DNA of 64,000 nucleotides from an uncultured Flavobacteriaceae bacterium. Lineage in GTDB: Bacteria > Bacteroidota > Bacteroidia > Flavobacteriales > Flavobacteriaceae. The stretch is from NCBI GenBank assembly GCA_943787365.1, contig CALSMD010000006.1, forward strand, positions 199,984-263,983, given 5' to 3'. A program made the position numbers and the translations under genes. The notes under the pieces were generated by a model, which had not been told where the DNA came from, searched no databases, and saw only the letters and a program-made list of their open reading frames with translations. Below, one piece after another: positions 28,617 to 36,193 of this stretch (its first letter is position 1; the number at the start of each line of letters is the position of its first letter).

Positions 28617-29699
28617 TTATCTATTCAGAATTTGTTCTTGGTGGTTAATCGATTCTTGGTGCACTGCTTTAAACAGTTTGAGAATAAACTCTTCACTCAA
28701 GTTGTGTTGTTCACCTTCGAGAACCATCTTCCCTAAAATCTCATTCCAACGTTTGCTTTGTAGCACCGCAACGTTTTCTTGTTTTTTAAGAGTTCCAATG
28801 CTTTCAGCAACTTTCATTCGCTTTCCTAAGGTTTCAAGCAATTGGTTGTCCATCACATCTATTTGTGCACGCAAATTTGTAAGCTGATCGTTATACGCCA
28901 CTTCTGGAGTCGATTCTTTTCTAATTTTTAAATCTTTCATAATTTGAATCAAAGACGTTGGTGTTACTTGTTGTGCTGCATCACTCCAGGCATTATCAGG
29001 GTCAAAATGTGTTTCAATCATCAATCCATCAAAGTTTAAGTCCAATGCGGTTTGAGACACATCAAAAATCATATCCCGTTTTCCTGTAATATGAGAAGGG
29101 TCATTGATTAATGGAAGGTCTGGAAACTTTGTTTGCAGTTCAATCGCCATTTGCCACTCTGGTGTATTTCTATATTTTGTTTTTTCATAGGATGAAAATC
29201 CTCTATGGATAACGCCTAAGTTTTTGATGTCAGCTGTTGCCAAACGCTCAATTGCTCCTAGCCATAACGCTAAATCTGGGTTTACTGGATTTTTAACCAA
29301 AACTACTTTATCAGTTCCTTGTAAAGCATCAGCAATTTCTTGTACAATAAATGGACTTACTGTAGATCGAGCACCGATCCATAATAAATCAATATCGTGC
29401 TCTAAAGCCAATTCTACGTGGGCTCTGTTGGCAACTTCTGTTGCTGTTTTTAAACCGGTTTCCTCCTTTACTTTTTGAAGCCATTTTAGACCCAATGCTC
29501 CCACACCTTCAAAGTTTCCAGGGCGTGTTCGAGGTTTCCAAATTCCAGCACGATAATAGCTTACATCCGTGTCTTTTAGCTCATGCGCAATTCTTAATAC
29601 TTGTTCTTCGGTCTCGGCACTACAAGGGCCAGCGATTACTAAAGGGTGATCGAGATTTAATTCATTCAACCAATTTCCTAGTTCTTTTTTGTTTTCCAT
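28617..29699 (-). CDS. bifunctional 3-deoxy-7-phosphoheptulonate synthase / chorismate mutase (type II)
   Basis: This 360-residue fusion catalyses the first step of the shikimate pathway and the conversion of chorismate to prephenate. Residues ~15-255 form the type I-beta DAHP synthase barrel (VIAGPCSAETEEQVL, YRAGIWKPRTRPGNFEG, VIHRGFSSYEK, LINDPSHITGKRD). Residues ~270-360 are an AroQ helical chorismate mutase (LTNLRAQIDVMDNQLLETLG, KRMKVAESIG). It is the last gene of the Phe/Tyr operon, 12 bp after tyrA, so flux into the branch is controlled together with the branch enzymes. Confidence 0.95.
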   Translation of the reverse strand: MENKKELGNWLNELNLDHPLVIAGPCSAETEEQVLRIAHELKDTDVSYYRAGIWKPRTRPGNFEGVGALGLKWLQKVKEETGLKTATEVANRAHVELALEHDIDLLWIGARSTVSPFIVQEIADALQGTDKVVLVKNPVNPDLALWLGAIERLATADIKNLGVIHRGFSSYEKTKYRNTPEWQMAIELQTKFPDLPLINDPSHITGKRDMIFDVSQTALDLNFDGLMIETHFDPDNAWSDAAQQVTPTSLIQIMKDLKIRKESTPEVAYNDQLTNLRAQIDVMDNQLLETLGKRMKVAESIGTLKKQENVAVLQSKRWNEILGKMVLEGEQHNLSEEFILKLFKAVHQESINHQEQILNR

Positions 29700-29711
29700 T
29701 TTTTGTTATTA

Positions 29712-30563
29712 TTAAGCAATTCCTTTTAATATTTGTTTTATATAATTTGTGTTTTTCATTTCGTTGTGTACTGCTTCAAAATCGTCTTTCTCCATAAAGG
29801 CTTTAAATTGGTTTAAATTTTGAATATACTCGGTAAGCGTTTCTATAACATTGTCTTTATTTTGTTCAAAAATAGGGGTCCACATGTCAGGCGAACTTTT
29901 AGCCAATCGTACTGTGGATTCAAATCCACTGCCTGCCATATCAAAAATATTACGTTCATTTTTCTCTTTCTCAATCACTGTTTTTCCTAACATAAAAGAG
30001 CTAATATGTGACAAGTGAGACACATACGCAATGTGTTTATCATGATCCTTTGCCGCCATAAACCGCAAATGCATTCCCATGGTTTTGAATACTGACAAAA
30101 CTGACTCCCCTAAGTTGGGTAAGGTTTTTTCGACCTCACAAATAATATTTGTTTTATTTTTAAACAAGCCATTGATTGCTGCGGAAGGTCCAGAGAATTC
30201 AGTTCCCGCAATAGGATGTGTTGCTAAAAATTGAGCCCGTCTTGGATGTGTTGAAACGGCTTTACAAATCGCTTCTTTGGTAGAGCCCATATCTATCACT
30301 ACCGCTTGGTCTGAAATTAAATTTAAAACCTGAGGCAATATTTTTAGTGCTGCATTAACAGGAATTGCCAATACAACTAAATCTGCGGTCTTGAGGGAAT
30401 TCATACTCCCTATTTGATCCACAATCCCTAGGGATATAGCTTCTGTTAAATGCGTTTCATTTTGATCAATTCCTGTGATATGAACTTCTGGAATAAAGTG
30501 TTTTAAATCCAAAGCAAAACTCCCGCCAATTAATCCAACCCCTATAATGCTTACCTGTTTCAT
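29712..30563 (-). CDS. tyrA: prephenate dehydrogenase
   Basis: This 283-residue NAD(P)-dependent enzyme oxidises prephenate to 4-hydroxyphenylpyruvate on the way to tyrosine. The dinucleotide-binding motif is SIIGVGLIGGSFAL. The substrate region has THPIAGTEFSGPSAA and HDKHIAYVSHLSHISSFML, with the catalytic His. A frame extension of 15 residues (from 30608) overlaps the upstream gene and was rejected; ATG 30563 overlaps the aminotransferase stop by 4 bp (ATGA), typical of coupled translation. Confidence 0.95.
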   Translation of the reverse strand: MKQVSIIGVGLIGGSFALDLKHFIPEVHITGIDQNETHLTEAISLGIVDQIGSMNSLKTADLVVLAIPVNAALKILPQVLNLISDQAVVIDMGSTKEAICKAVSTHPRRAQFLATHPIAGTEFSGPSAAINGLFKNKTNIICEVEKTLPNLGESVLSVFKTMGMHLRFMAAKDHDKHIAYVSHLSHISSFMLGKTVIEKEKNERNIFDMAGSGFESTVRLAKSSPDMWTPIFEQNKDNVIETLTEYIQNLNQFKAFMEKDDFEAVHNEMKNTNYIKQILKGIA

Positions 30564-31702
30564 AACACGCGATTTATGGCAGATTGAATACTTTCTTTTG
30601 GTGCACATAATGAAAACCGAATATAGCCTTCGCCATTGCTCCCAAAAATAGTCCCTGGGGCAATAAATATGTGATGCTGATGCAATATAGAATCGATGTA
30701 TGCTTCTGATTTTACTGCTGATGGTAATTTAGCCCATACAAACATTCCTGAAGTCGTTGTTTCAAACGTACAATTTAGTGCGGTGGCCAATTCCCATACA
30801 AGCGCACGACGTTCCGCATAGATTTTATTTAAATCATTGAACCAGTTTTTGGAACTGTTAAGTGCTTCAATTGCTCCTTTTTGAATGCCATAAAACATTC
30901 CCGAATCCATATTACTTTTAACTTTAATCACGTTTTGTAAATGTTCTGCCGAACCCGTTAACATTCCTACACGCCATCCGGCCATGTTAAAGGTTTTACT
31001 TAAAGAATTTAGTTCTAAACAAACCTCTTTTGCACCTTCAATATTAAAAATACTAGAGGGTTGCTCATTTAAAATAAAACTGTAAGGGTTGTCATTAACA
31101 AGTAAAATAGCATGTTTTTTAGCAAACGCAACCAGTGATTTTAATGCGGTTTGATTTCCTAAAGTCCCAGTTGGCATGTGTGGATAATTGACCCACATTA
31201 GCTTAACCTTAGAAAGGTCTATAGCTTCTAAAGCTGCTAAATCTGGTTGCCAGTTGGAACTTGCTTTTAAGTCATAAAAAATAGGATCTGCCCCTACTAA
31301 TTTCGTGACGGAGGTATAGGTTGGATAGCCTGGATTTGGAATTAAAACAGCATCGCCTTCGTTAAGATATGCCATTGAAATATGCATAATTCCTTCTTTA
31401 CTCCCAATTAGAGGTAAGACTTCGTTGTCAGAATTCAGACTGACGTTATAATGGGTTTTATAAAAGTCTGCCATAGCAGAACGAAGTTCTGGCAGCCCTT
31501 GATAGCTTTGATATTTATGGGCTGAGGCATCCGTCAAACTATCGGTAATGGCAGAAATGACGTTTTTTGGCGGTGCCAAATCAGGGCTTCCAATACCCAA
31601 ATTGATGATAGGCGCACCTGTCGCTTTCATTGCATGGACCTCTCTTAATTTTTTAGAGAAGTAGTATTCTTCAACGGTATGTAATCGATTGGCGGTAACC
31701 AT
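30560..31702 (-). CDS. class I/II aminotransferase (probable aromatic amino acid aminotransferase)
   Basis: This 380-residue PLP enzyme has the fold type I signature SLSKTFNMAGWRVGM, with the Schiff-base lysine, plus YPHMPTGTLG and a C-terminal Arg region (GEGYIRFSLCAPKE). Family members transaminate methionine, aromatic or other amino acids. Its position between pheA and tyrA makes conversion of phenylpyruvate and 4-hydroxyphenylpyruvate to Phe and Tyr the likely role (inference). Its ATG shares one base with the pheA stop (TAATG). Confidence 0.88.
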   Translation of the reverse strand: MVTANRLHTVEEYYFSKKLREVHAMKATGAPIINLGIGSPDLAPPKNVISAITDSLTDASAHKYQSYQGLPELRSAMADFYKTHYNVSLNSDNEVLPLIGSKEGIMHISMAYLNEGDAVLIPNPGYPTYTSVTKLVGADPIFYDLKASSNWQPDLAALEAIDLSKVKLMWVNYPHMPTGTLGNQTALKSLVAFAKKHAILLVNDNPYSFILNEQPSSIFNIEGAKEVCLELNSLSKTFNMAGWRVGMLTGSAEHLQNVIKVKSNMDSGMFYGIQKGAIEALNSSKNWFNDLNKIYAERRALVWELATALNCTFETTTSGMFVWAKLPSAVKSEAYIDSILHQHHIFIAPGTIFGSNGEGYIRFSLCAPKESIQSAINRVL

Positions 31703-32529
31703 TATTTTTTTGCGTTTTTATATTCCCCTAAGATTTTAAATTCTTCAGCCATGAGTTTCATAATGGCTTTTCCTTTTTCGTAATCGGAGCACGTTTCAAA
31801 AGTAATATCCACAAAAAAGGCATATTTCCAAGGAGTATCAATCTTTGGTAAGGATTGTATTTTGGTTAAATTCAAATTACAATCACTCATCACATTGAGC
31901 ATTGCTGCTAAACTCCCGCGTTTGTGATCCAATAAAAATTTGACAGAGGCTTTATTTATTATTGTCGCGTTTTGTGAAGATGGGGCTCGTTCTACAACGA
32001 CAAATCGAGTTTCATTGTGTTTAATTGTTTGAATACTATTTGCGAGTATTTCCAACTCAAATAGCTGTGCAGCTTCTACGCTCGCAATCGCAGCAATGCC
32101 TTGAAGTTGGTGTTTATAAATACGTTTAGCTACCTCTGCAGTATCGGTATCTTCGATTAATTTTATGTGAGGATATTGTTTAAAAAATTCTTTACACTGC
32201 AATAATGCCATCGGATGCGAAAAAACTTCTTTAATATCTTGAATAGATTGTCCTTTGAGCGCCATCAAGTTATGTTGAATTTCTAAAAAACACTCCCCAG
32301 TAATATGTAAATCCTGATCGTTGATATGTGCATAGTTTGGAATAATCGAACCTGCAATAGAGTTTTCTAATGCCATAATTGCCACATCCGAAGTTTTGGA
32401 TATTAAGCTCTCCACAACTTCGCTGAATGATAGGTAAGGTTGCACCTCAACTGCTTCCTCAAAATAGGTTTGAGAAACAATGTGATGGAATGATCCTTCT
32501 ATTCCTTGTATGGCTACTTTTTTTGTCAT
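31702..32529 (-). CDS. pheA: prephenate dehydratase
   Basis: This 275-residue enzyme converts prephenate to phenylpyruvate. Residues 1-~180 form the catalytic domain (VAIQGIEGSFHHIVSQTYF, MALENSIAGSI, NETRFVVVER with the essential Thr-Arg-Phe). A C-terminal ACT domain (KRGSLAAMLNVMSDCNLNLT) probably binds Phe for feedback control. The usual ESRP motif is replaced by IQSLP, as I expect for Bacteroidota. Unlike enterobacterial PheA it has no chorismate mutase; that activity is fused to DAHP synthase in the same operon. It is preceded by a complete attenuator. Confidence 0.95.
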   Translation of the reverse strand: MTKKVAIQGIEGSFHHIVSQTYFEEAVEVQPYLSFSEVVESLISKTSDVAIMALENSIAGSIIPNYAHINDQDLHITGECFLEIQHNLMALKGQSIQDIKEVFSHPMALLQCKEFFKQYPHIKLIEDTDTAEVAKRIYKHQLQGIAAIASVEAAQLFELEILANSIQTIKHNETRFVVVERAPSSQNATIINKASVKFLLDHKRGSLAAMLNVMSDCNLNLTKIQSLPKIDTPWKYAFFVDITFETCSDYEKGKAIMKLMAEEFKILGEYKNAKK

Positions 32530-32604
32530 AAAAAAAAATCCCGATATTTACATCGAGACTTATATTTAAAATTTATATTGATAAATTACATACACACTGC
32601 CTCG
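32530..32604 (-). promoter_or_regulatory. pheA attenuator: terminator and competing antiterminator
   Basis: On the minus strand TCTCGAT (32552-32558) and ATCGGGA (32539-32545) form a 7-bp stem (one T-G wobble) with a 6-nt loop, followed at once by T9, which touches the pheA ATG. The segment CGAGGC (32599-32604), in the last codons of the leader peptide, can pair with GTCTCG (32554-32559), the 5' side of the terminator. A ribosome stalled on the Phe/Tyr codons leaves this segment free and allows read-through; a ribosome at the leader stop covers it and allows termination. Confidence 0.75.
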
Positions 32605-32663
32605 GTTTCTTTTCTAAAAAAGAAATAATAAAAGCTATAAAAAATGTAATTTACGGATGTCAT
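32586..32663 (-). CDS. Phe/Tyr-rich leader peptide of the pheA operon
   Basis: ATG at 32663 opens a 25-codon frame that ends with TAA at 32586. The first residues are MTSVN, then YIFYSFYYFFF (residues 6-16: five Phe and four Tyr in eleven codons), then RKETEAVCM. The stop lies 57 nt before the pheA ATG. A -7-like box (TACTTTAG, 32681-32688) would start transcription about 12 nt before the leader ATG. The codon content matches the end products of the operon, as in known amino-acid leader peptides. Translation is inferred, not shown. Confidence 0.75.
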   Translation of the reverse strand: MTSVNYIFYSFYYFFFRKETEAVCM

Positions 32664-32874
32664 AGTATTATAATAAGGAGCTAAAGTATATATATTTTGT
32701 ACAAAAAAAAACTTAATTTCTTTTTTTCGTGACTTACGTAGGAAATTTATAGATAATTCAATGAAAATAGGCCTGAAGTCGATAAATTATATTTTAAAGG
32801 GCTTTTTTTGGTGAATTACTTTAGGAGATTGATTCTTAGAATGCGTTTAAAATGTGCTGCTAAGTGGATTATAA
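32664..32874. other. upstream part of the 345-bp pheA/GIN-domain intergenic region
   Basis: Apart from the candidate promoter of the pheA leader (32681-32688), I see no gene or strong structure. The rest is AT-rich and lies downstream of the GIN-domain lipoprotein gene. Confidence 0.6.
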
Positions 32875-33621
32875 TCAATCTAAAAGCAGTAATTGACCTG
32901 AATAATATTCTTCAACCTCAACTACGGGCGGTGTATGAACACTAATCACATCCCCTACGCTTCTGATTTCACCCTCTAAAGATTGTTGCGGATTCACTAT
33001 GATATCATGACTACTTCTTTGAAATATAGTGACGTCTTGGGCAATAAGATCCGCACCATTAAAGGCACACAAGCCAGCATAAAAACCTATAAAAAGTGCA
33101 TCTGTAGAGCCTGAAATTGTGAATCCTGATAAGTTATTGGCTACCACGCTAAGACTTTGTGTATTGACAGTCATTTTAAAATCCCCTGAGCTTATGTAAT
33201 TCGAATTAAAATCCTTTGAAATAAGCTGTAGATCTTCAAAAGTTAAAACGCCTTCAGAAGACGTTAAATATTGAGTGCTACTCCTAATTGCTTTAAGGAC
33301 TGGAGTGGTTACGATTATTTTGGTTTGCCCATAAGCTCTTACAAAGTTACAAGTATTAGGGTTGGTTAATTGAAGTTCATTTCCTAGAACGATGACTTCA
33401 ATTGAATCCATTAAGTTTTCTCCGGTTTGAATTTCAACTTTATAATCCTGACCTTGTTTAACGACCAGTTCGATATCTCTATTAACGAGTATTTTTTCAA
33501 AAGGATCAACTCTCAATTCTAGTGTTGCTGGAGTTCCTGAGGTTTGAATGCAGTCCCAGGCATCTTTTTGGTCGCAAGAAAGGGTTGAAAACAATACAAG
33601 TATGTAAACTAATTTCTTCAT
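32875..33621 (-). CDS. GIN-domain (DUF2807) lipoprotein
   Basis: The protein has 248 residues. A lipoprotein signal ends at Cys16 (LFSTLSC). The rest is a right-handed beta-helix-like GIN (DUF2807) domain with the typical opening FEKILVNRDIELVVKQGQDY and repeated Ser/Thr/Asn-rich strands (LISKDFNSNYISSGDFKMTV). The family is widespread on the surface of Bacteroidota; its function is unknown, with adhesion suggested. It starts 1 bp after the stop of the PagL-like gene and is probably co-transcribed with it. Confidence 0.85.
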   Translation of the reverse strand: MKKLVYILVLFSTLSCDQKDAWDCIQTSGTPATLELRVDPFEKILVNRDIELVVKQGQDYKVEIQTGENLMDSIEVIVLGNELQLTNPNTCNFVRAYGQTKIIVTTPVLKAIRSSTQYLTSSEGVLTFEDLQLISKDFNSNYISSGDFKMTVNTQSLSVVANNLSGFTISGSTDALFIGFYAGLCAFNGADLIAQDVTIFQRSSHDIIVNPQQSLEGEIRSVGDVISVHTPPVVEVEEYYSGQLLLLD

Positions 33622-33622
33622 G

Positions 33623-34714
33623 TTATAATCGAATTCCTATTCCAAATTCAACAGATTCTGCAGTCGCAATATGCGATTTAACAGAAACTGTCCCAAACCA
33701 TTTTTCACTAAAATAATATTTAAAACCAAGTCTATTATAGACGCGTCCTTCAAAATCATAGGGGTAATACAAATAATATCCTAGTTGAGCGACCACTGAC
33801 CAATTATTGATAAATAATTCATAGCCTAAAAAACCTCCTACACGTTTATAATCGGCTTCTGGGTCTGATGGCATTTCAGGGAATGCAACACTTCGGTAGT
33901 GTATTTCTTCTTCTAAAGCTTTTGAGAAAAATGCCTCCACACCCAATTGAAGAGCACTAAAAAAATTAATGCGCTTGTCCGCATAAGCTGAAAGTGTATA
34001 AAAAGGAAACTGTTCACTGCCGACCACGTCTGTTTGATTGAATCCAGAACGCAGTACAAAATTGTATTTGACTTTTTTGGAAACAGGAGTATATTCTGCG
34101 GGTGCTTCGTAAATAGCTTCCTTCCCATCTAAATCATAATTTAATCCAAAATTTAATGCAATGGTATTCACACTGGTATTGGGCGCTTTAAAATTCCCAT
34201 TAGAGGCATGAAAAAATACCAGTCCTGTTTGAACCCCTAAAGGGCCTAACAATCTCGGTTTATTATAATTTAACATTAGATAAGAACTCGCTAATAGTTT
34301 TGAACCAAATGCGTTGTTTTTGGGGTTTGAATTTTTATCATACGGGTTTGATGCTGCTACAACACCTGACCCAACTCGGAACATCAATCGGCGTTTGAAA
34401 AAATAAAAATTAAAGTGTCCATAAAACCCAAACGTATTCCCTAGAGTCTCATTTTTTAAATCTTGATACATAAAAGAGGCTCCATAATCTGGATAATTAT
34501 AGCGCTGCTGCCACTCTTTTTTTCCAGTGGTTCGACGGTTCCAACCAATAATAGTACCTTCTGGATGTCCTTGAATTAAATGAAGAATATCTTTGTTATG
34601 AAGGGGTATGTATCCTTTGAAATAATTAACATCGATAAAGCTGCTGCTAGGATTTTCTTGCGAAAACCCAAAGAAGACCATACATCCAAAAAGACACCCT
34701 AAAATCCGATTCAT
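33623..34714 (-). CDS. PagL-like acyloxyacyl hydrolase (lipid A deacylase family)
   Basis: The protein has 363 residues and a signal peptide (CLFGCMVFFGFSQ). The C-terminal ~250 residues form an outer-membrane barrel of the PagL type with the active-site motif FFHASNGNFKAPNTSVN (His-x-Ser-Asn) and the closing strand KSHIATAESVEFGIGIRL. PagL removes an acyl chain from lipid A at the 3 position; in Bacteroidota the substrate is unproven. The protein is longer than PagL (~170) because of an N-terminal extension. It forms a two-gene unit with the GIN lipoprotein. Confidence 0.8.
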   Translation of the reverse strand: MNRILGCLFGCMVFFGFSQENPSSSFIDVNYFKGYIPLHNKDILHLIQGHPEGTIIGWNRRTTGKKEWQQRYNYPDYGASFMYQDLKNETLGNTFGFYGHFNFYFFKRRLMFRVGSGVVAASNPYDKNSNPKNNAFGSKLLASSYLMLNYNKPRLLGPLGVQTGLVFFHASNGNFKAPNTSVNTIALNFGLNYDLDGKEAIYEAPAEYTPVSKKVKYNFVLRSGFNQTDVVGSEQFPFYTLSAYADKRINFFSALQLGVEAFFSKALEEEIHYRSVAFPEMPSDPEADYKRVGGFLGYELFINNWSVVAQLGYYLYYPYDFEGRVYNRLGFKYYFSEKWFGTVSVKSHIATAESVEFGIGIRL

Positions 34715-34805
34715 TCTAAAATAATAGACCGTAAAAGTAACCTAAATATTTAAAAATCTATTATGGAGATATGGAATATAACTTTTTTATTCGTTCTATA
34801 TTTAG

Positions 34806-34813
34806 TAAGTTTG
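34806..34813 (+). promoter_or_regulatory. -7 box (TAAGTTTG) of metK
   Basis: TAAGTTTG fits TAnnTTTG. Transcription would begin near 34819, just before the riboswitch at 34824. A T-rich stretch, not TTG, occupies -33. Confidence 0.6.
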
Positions 34814-34823
34814 CAGCATAATA

Positions 34824-34876
34824 CCGAGGACAAATTTGATCTGATTGCAACCTCATTAAAAAAAGCTAAAGCAGTA
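34824..34876 (+). promoter_or_regulatory. SAM-II-like riboswitch upstream of metK
   Basis: The element fits the SAM-II (metA motif) architecture from memory. The P1 stem is GAGG (34826-34829) with CCTC (34851-34854). The loop is AATTTGATCTGATTGCAA, matching the conserved ATTT...ATTGCAA core. The 3' tail AAAAAAAGCTAAAGCAGT has the conserved AGCTAAA. A pseudoknot between ATTGC (34844-34848) and GCAGT (34871-34875) is possible. Its position between promoter and S-adenosylmethionine synthetase makes feedback by SAM the natural reading. SAM-V shares this core and is the alternative. Confidence 0.8.
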
Positions 34877-34913
34877 CATACTACTCCACCAGCCCTGCAA
34901 TCCTCATTTTGTT

Positions 34914-34935
34914 CTCATAAAAAACTGTTTATGAG
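34914..34935 (+). promoter_or_regulatory. perfect hairpin enclosing the metK start codon
   Basis: CTCATAAA (34914-34921) pairs exactly with TTTATGAG (34928-34935) around a 6-nt loop. The ATG (34931-34933) lies in the 3' arm. This could block initiation and act with the riboswitch 38 nt upstream. Confidence 0.6.
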
Positions 34936-36181
34936 TTATTTATTTACATCCGAAAGTGTTTCAGAAGGTCATCCAGATAAAGTCGCGGACCAAATTAGTG
35001 ATGCTTTAATCGATCATTTTTTGGCTTTTGATCCAGACTCAAAAGTGGCTTGCGAAACCTTGGTAACCACCGGTCAAGTGATATTAGCAGGGGAAGTTAA
35101 GTCTAAAACCTATCTAGATGTGCAAAAAATTGCACGTGATACCATCAATAAAATTGGTTATACCAAAGGAGAGTATATGTTTGACGGGAATTCTTGTGGG
35201 GTACTTTCAGCAATTCATGAGCAATCCGAAGATATCAATCGTGGGGTGGACAGAGGCGATGAAGAGCAAGGTGCTGGCGATCAAGGAATGATGTTTGGCT
35301 ATGCCACAAACGAAACCGAAAACTATATGCCTTTGGCATTAGACCTGTCGCACCGTATATTAATTGAACTCGCAGCGATGCGCCGCGAAGGTACTGACAT
35401 TACTTATATAAGACCCGATTCCAAGAGTCAGGTGACGATTGAATATGACGATGACAATACCCCAAAACGAATTGATGCGATTGTCATCTCTACGCAACAC
35501 GACGATTTTGATGAAGAAACTGCTATGTTAGCAAAAATCCGAGAGGATTTAAAAACAAAATTAATCCCTAGAGTGGTTGCAAAACTGCCGTCTCATATTC
35601 AGGATTTATTTAATGACGAAATCAAATATCATATCAATCCAACAGGAAAGTTTGTGATTGGAGGACCTCACGGTGATACGGGCCTCACGGGACGAAAAAT
35701 TATTGTAGATACCTATGGTGGAAAAGGGGCACATGGTGGTGGTGCATTTTCTGGAAAAGACCCAAGTAAGGTGGATCGTAGTGCAGCATATGCAACACGT
35801 CACATCGCAAAAAATATGGTAGCAGCCGGACTTTGTTCAGAGGTTTTGGTGCAGGTTAGTTATGCCATTGGTTTGGCCGAACCTATGGGAGTCTTTGTGG
35901 ACACTTATGGCACAAGTCCTTTTAATTTAACCGATGGTGAAATTGCTGATAAAATTGCAACATTATTTGATTTACGTCCTGCAGCCATCGAAAAACGCTT
36001 AAAACTGCGCAGTCCTATTTACAGCGAAACGGCTGCATACGGACATATGGGTCGTGAACCTAAAACCGTAACAAAGATATTTCATCAACCAAATGGCGAA
36101 AGTTTAACCTTAGATGTTGAGCTATTCACATGGGAAAAACTGGATTATGTAGATGCAATTAAAGATGCTTTTGGAATTTAA
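34931..36181 (+). CDS. metK: S-adenosylmethionine synthetase
   Basis: This 416-residue enzyme makes SAM from methionine and ATP. Signatures are [20 protein letters not shown] (N-terminus), [32 protein letters not shown] and [18 protein letters not shown]. The open frame extends upstream to 34763, but that segment contains the promoter and riboswitch and has no family similarity, so ATG 34931 (MSYLFTSES) is the start. Expression is probably reduced by SAM through the leader. It converges on the TonB-receptor-like gene with a 12-bp gap and no terminator. Confidence 0.96.
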   Translation: MSYLFTSESVSEGHPDKVADQISDALIDHFLAFDPDSKVACETLVTTGQVILAGEVKSKTYLDVQKIARDTINKIGYTKGEYMFDGNSCGVLSAIHEQSEDINRGVDRGDEEQGAGDQGMMFGYATNETENYMPLALDLSHRILIELAAMRREGTDITYIRPDSKSQVTIEYDDDNTPKRIDAIVISTQHDDFDEETAMLAKIREDLKTKLIPRVVAKLPSHIQDLFNDEIKYHINPTGKFVIGGPHGDTGLTGRKIIVDTYGGKGAHGGGAFSGKDPSKVDRSAAYATRHIAKNMVAAGLCSEVLVQVSYAIGLAEPMGVFVDTYGTSPFNLTDGEIADKIATLFDLRPAAIEKRLKLRSPIYSETAAYGHMGREPKTVTKIFHQPNGESLTLDVELFTWEKLDYVDAIKDAFGI

Positions 36182-36193
36182 ACTACATAGATC

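Noticed and set aside
34763..34930. N-terminal extension of metK
   Set aside because: The segment holds the promoter and the riboswitch and has no similarity to SAM synthetase; the conserved start is at 34931.
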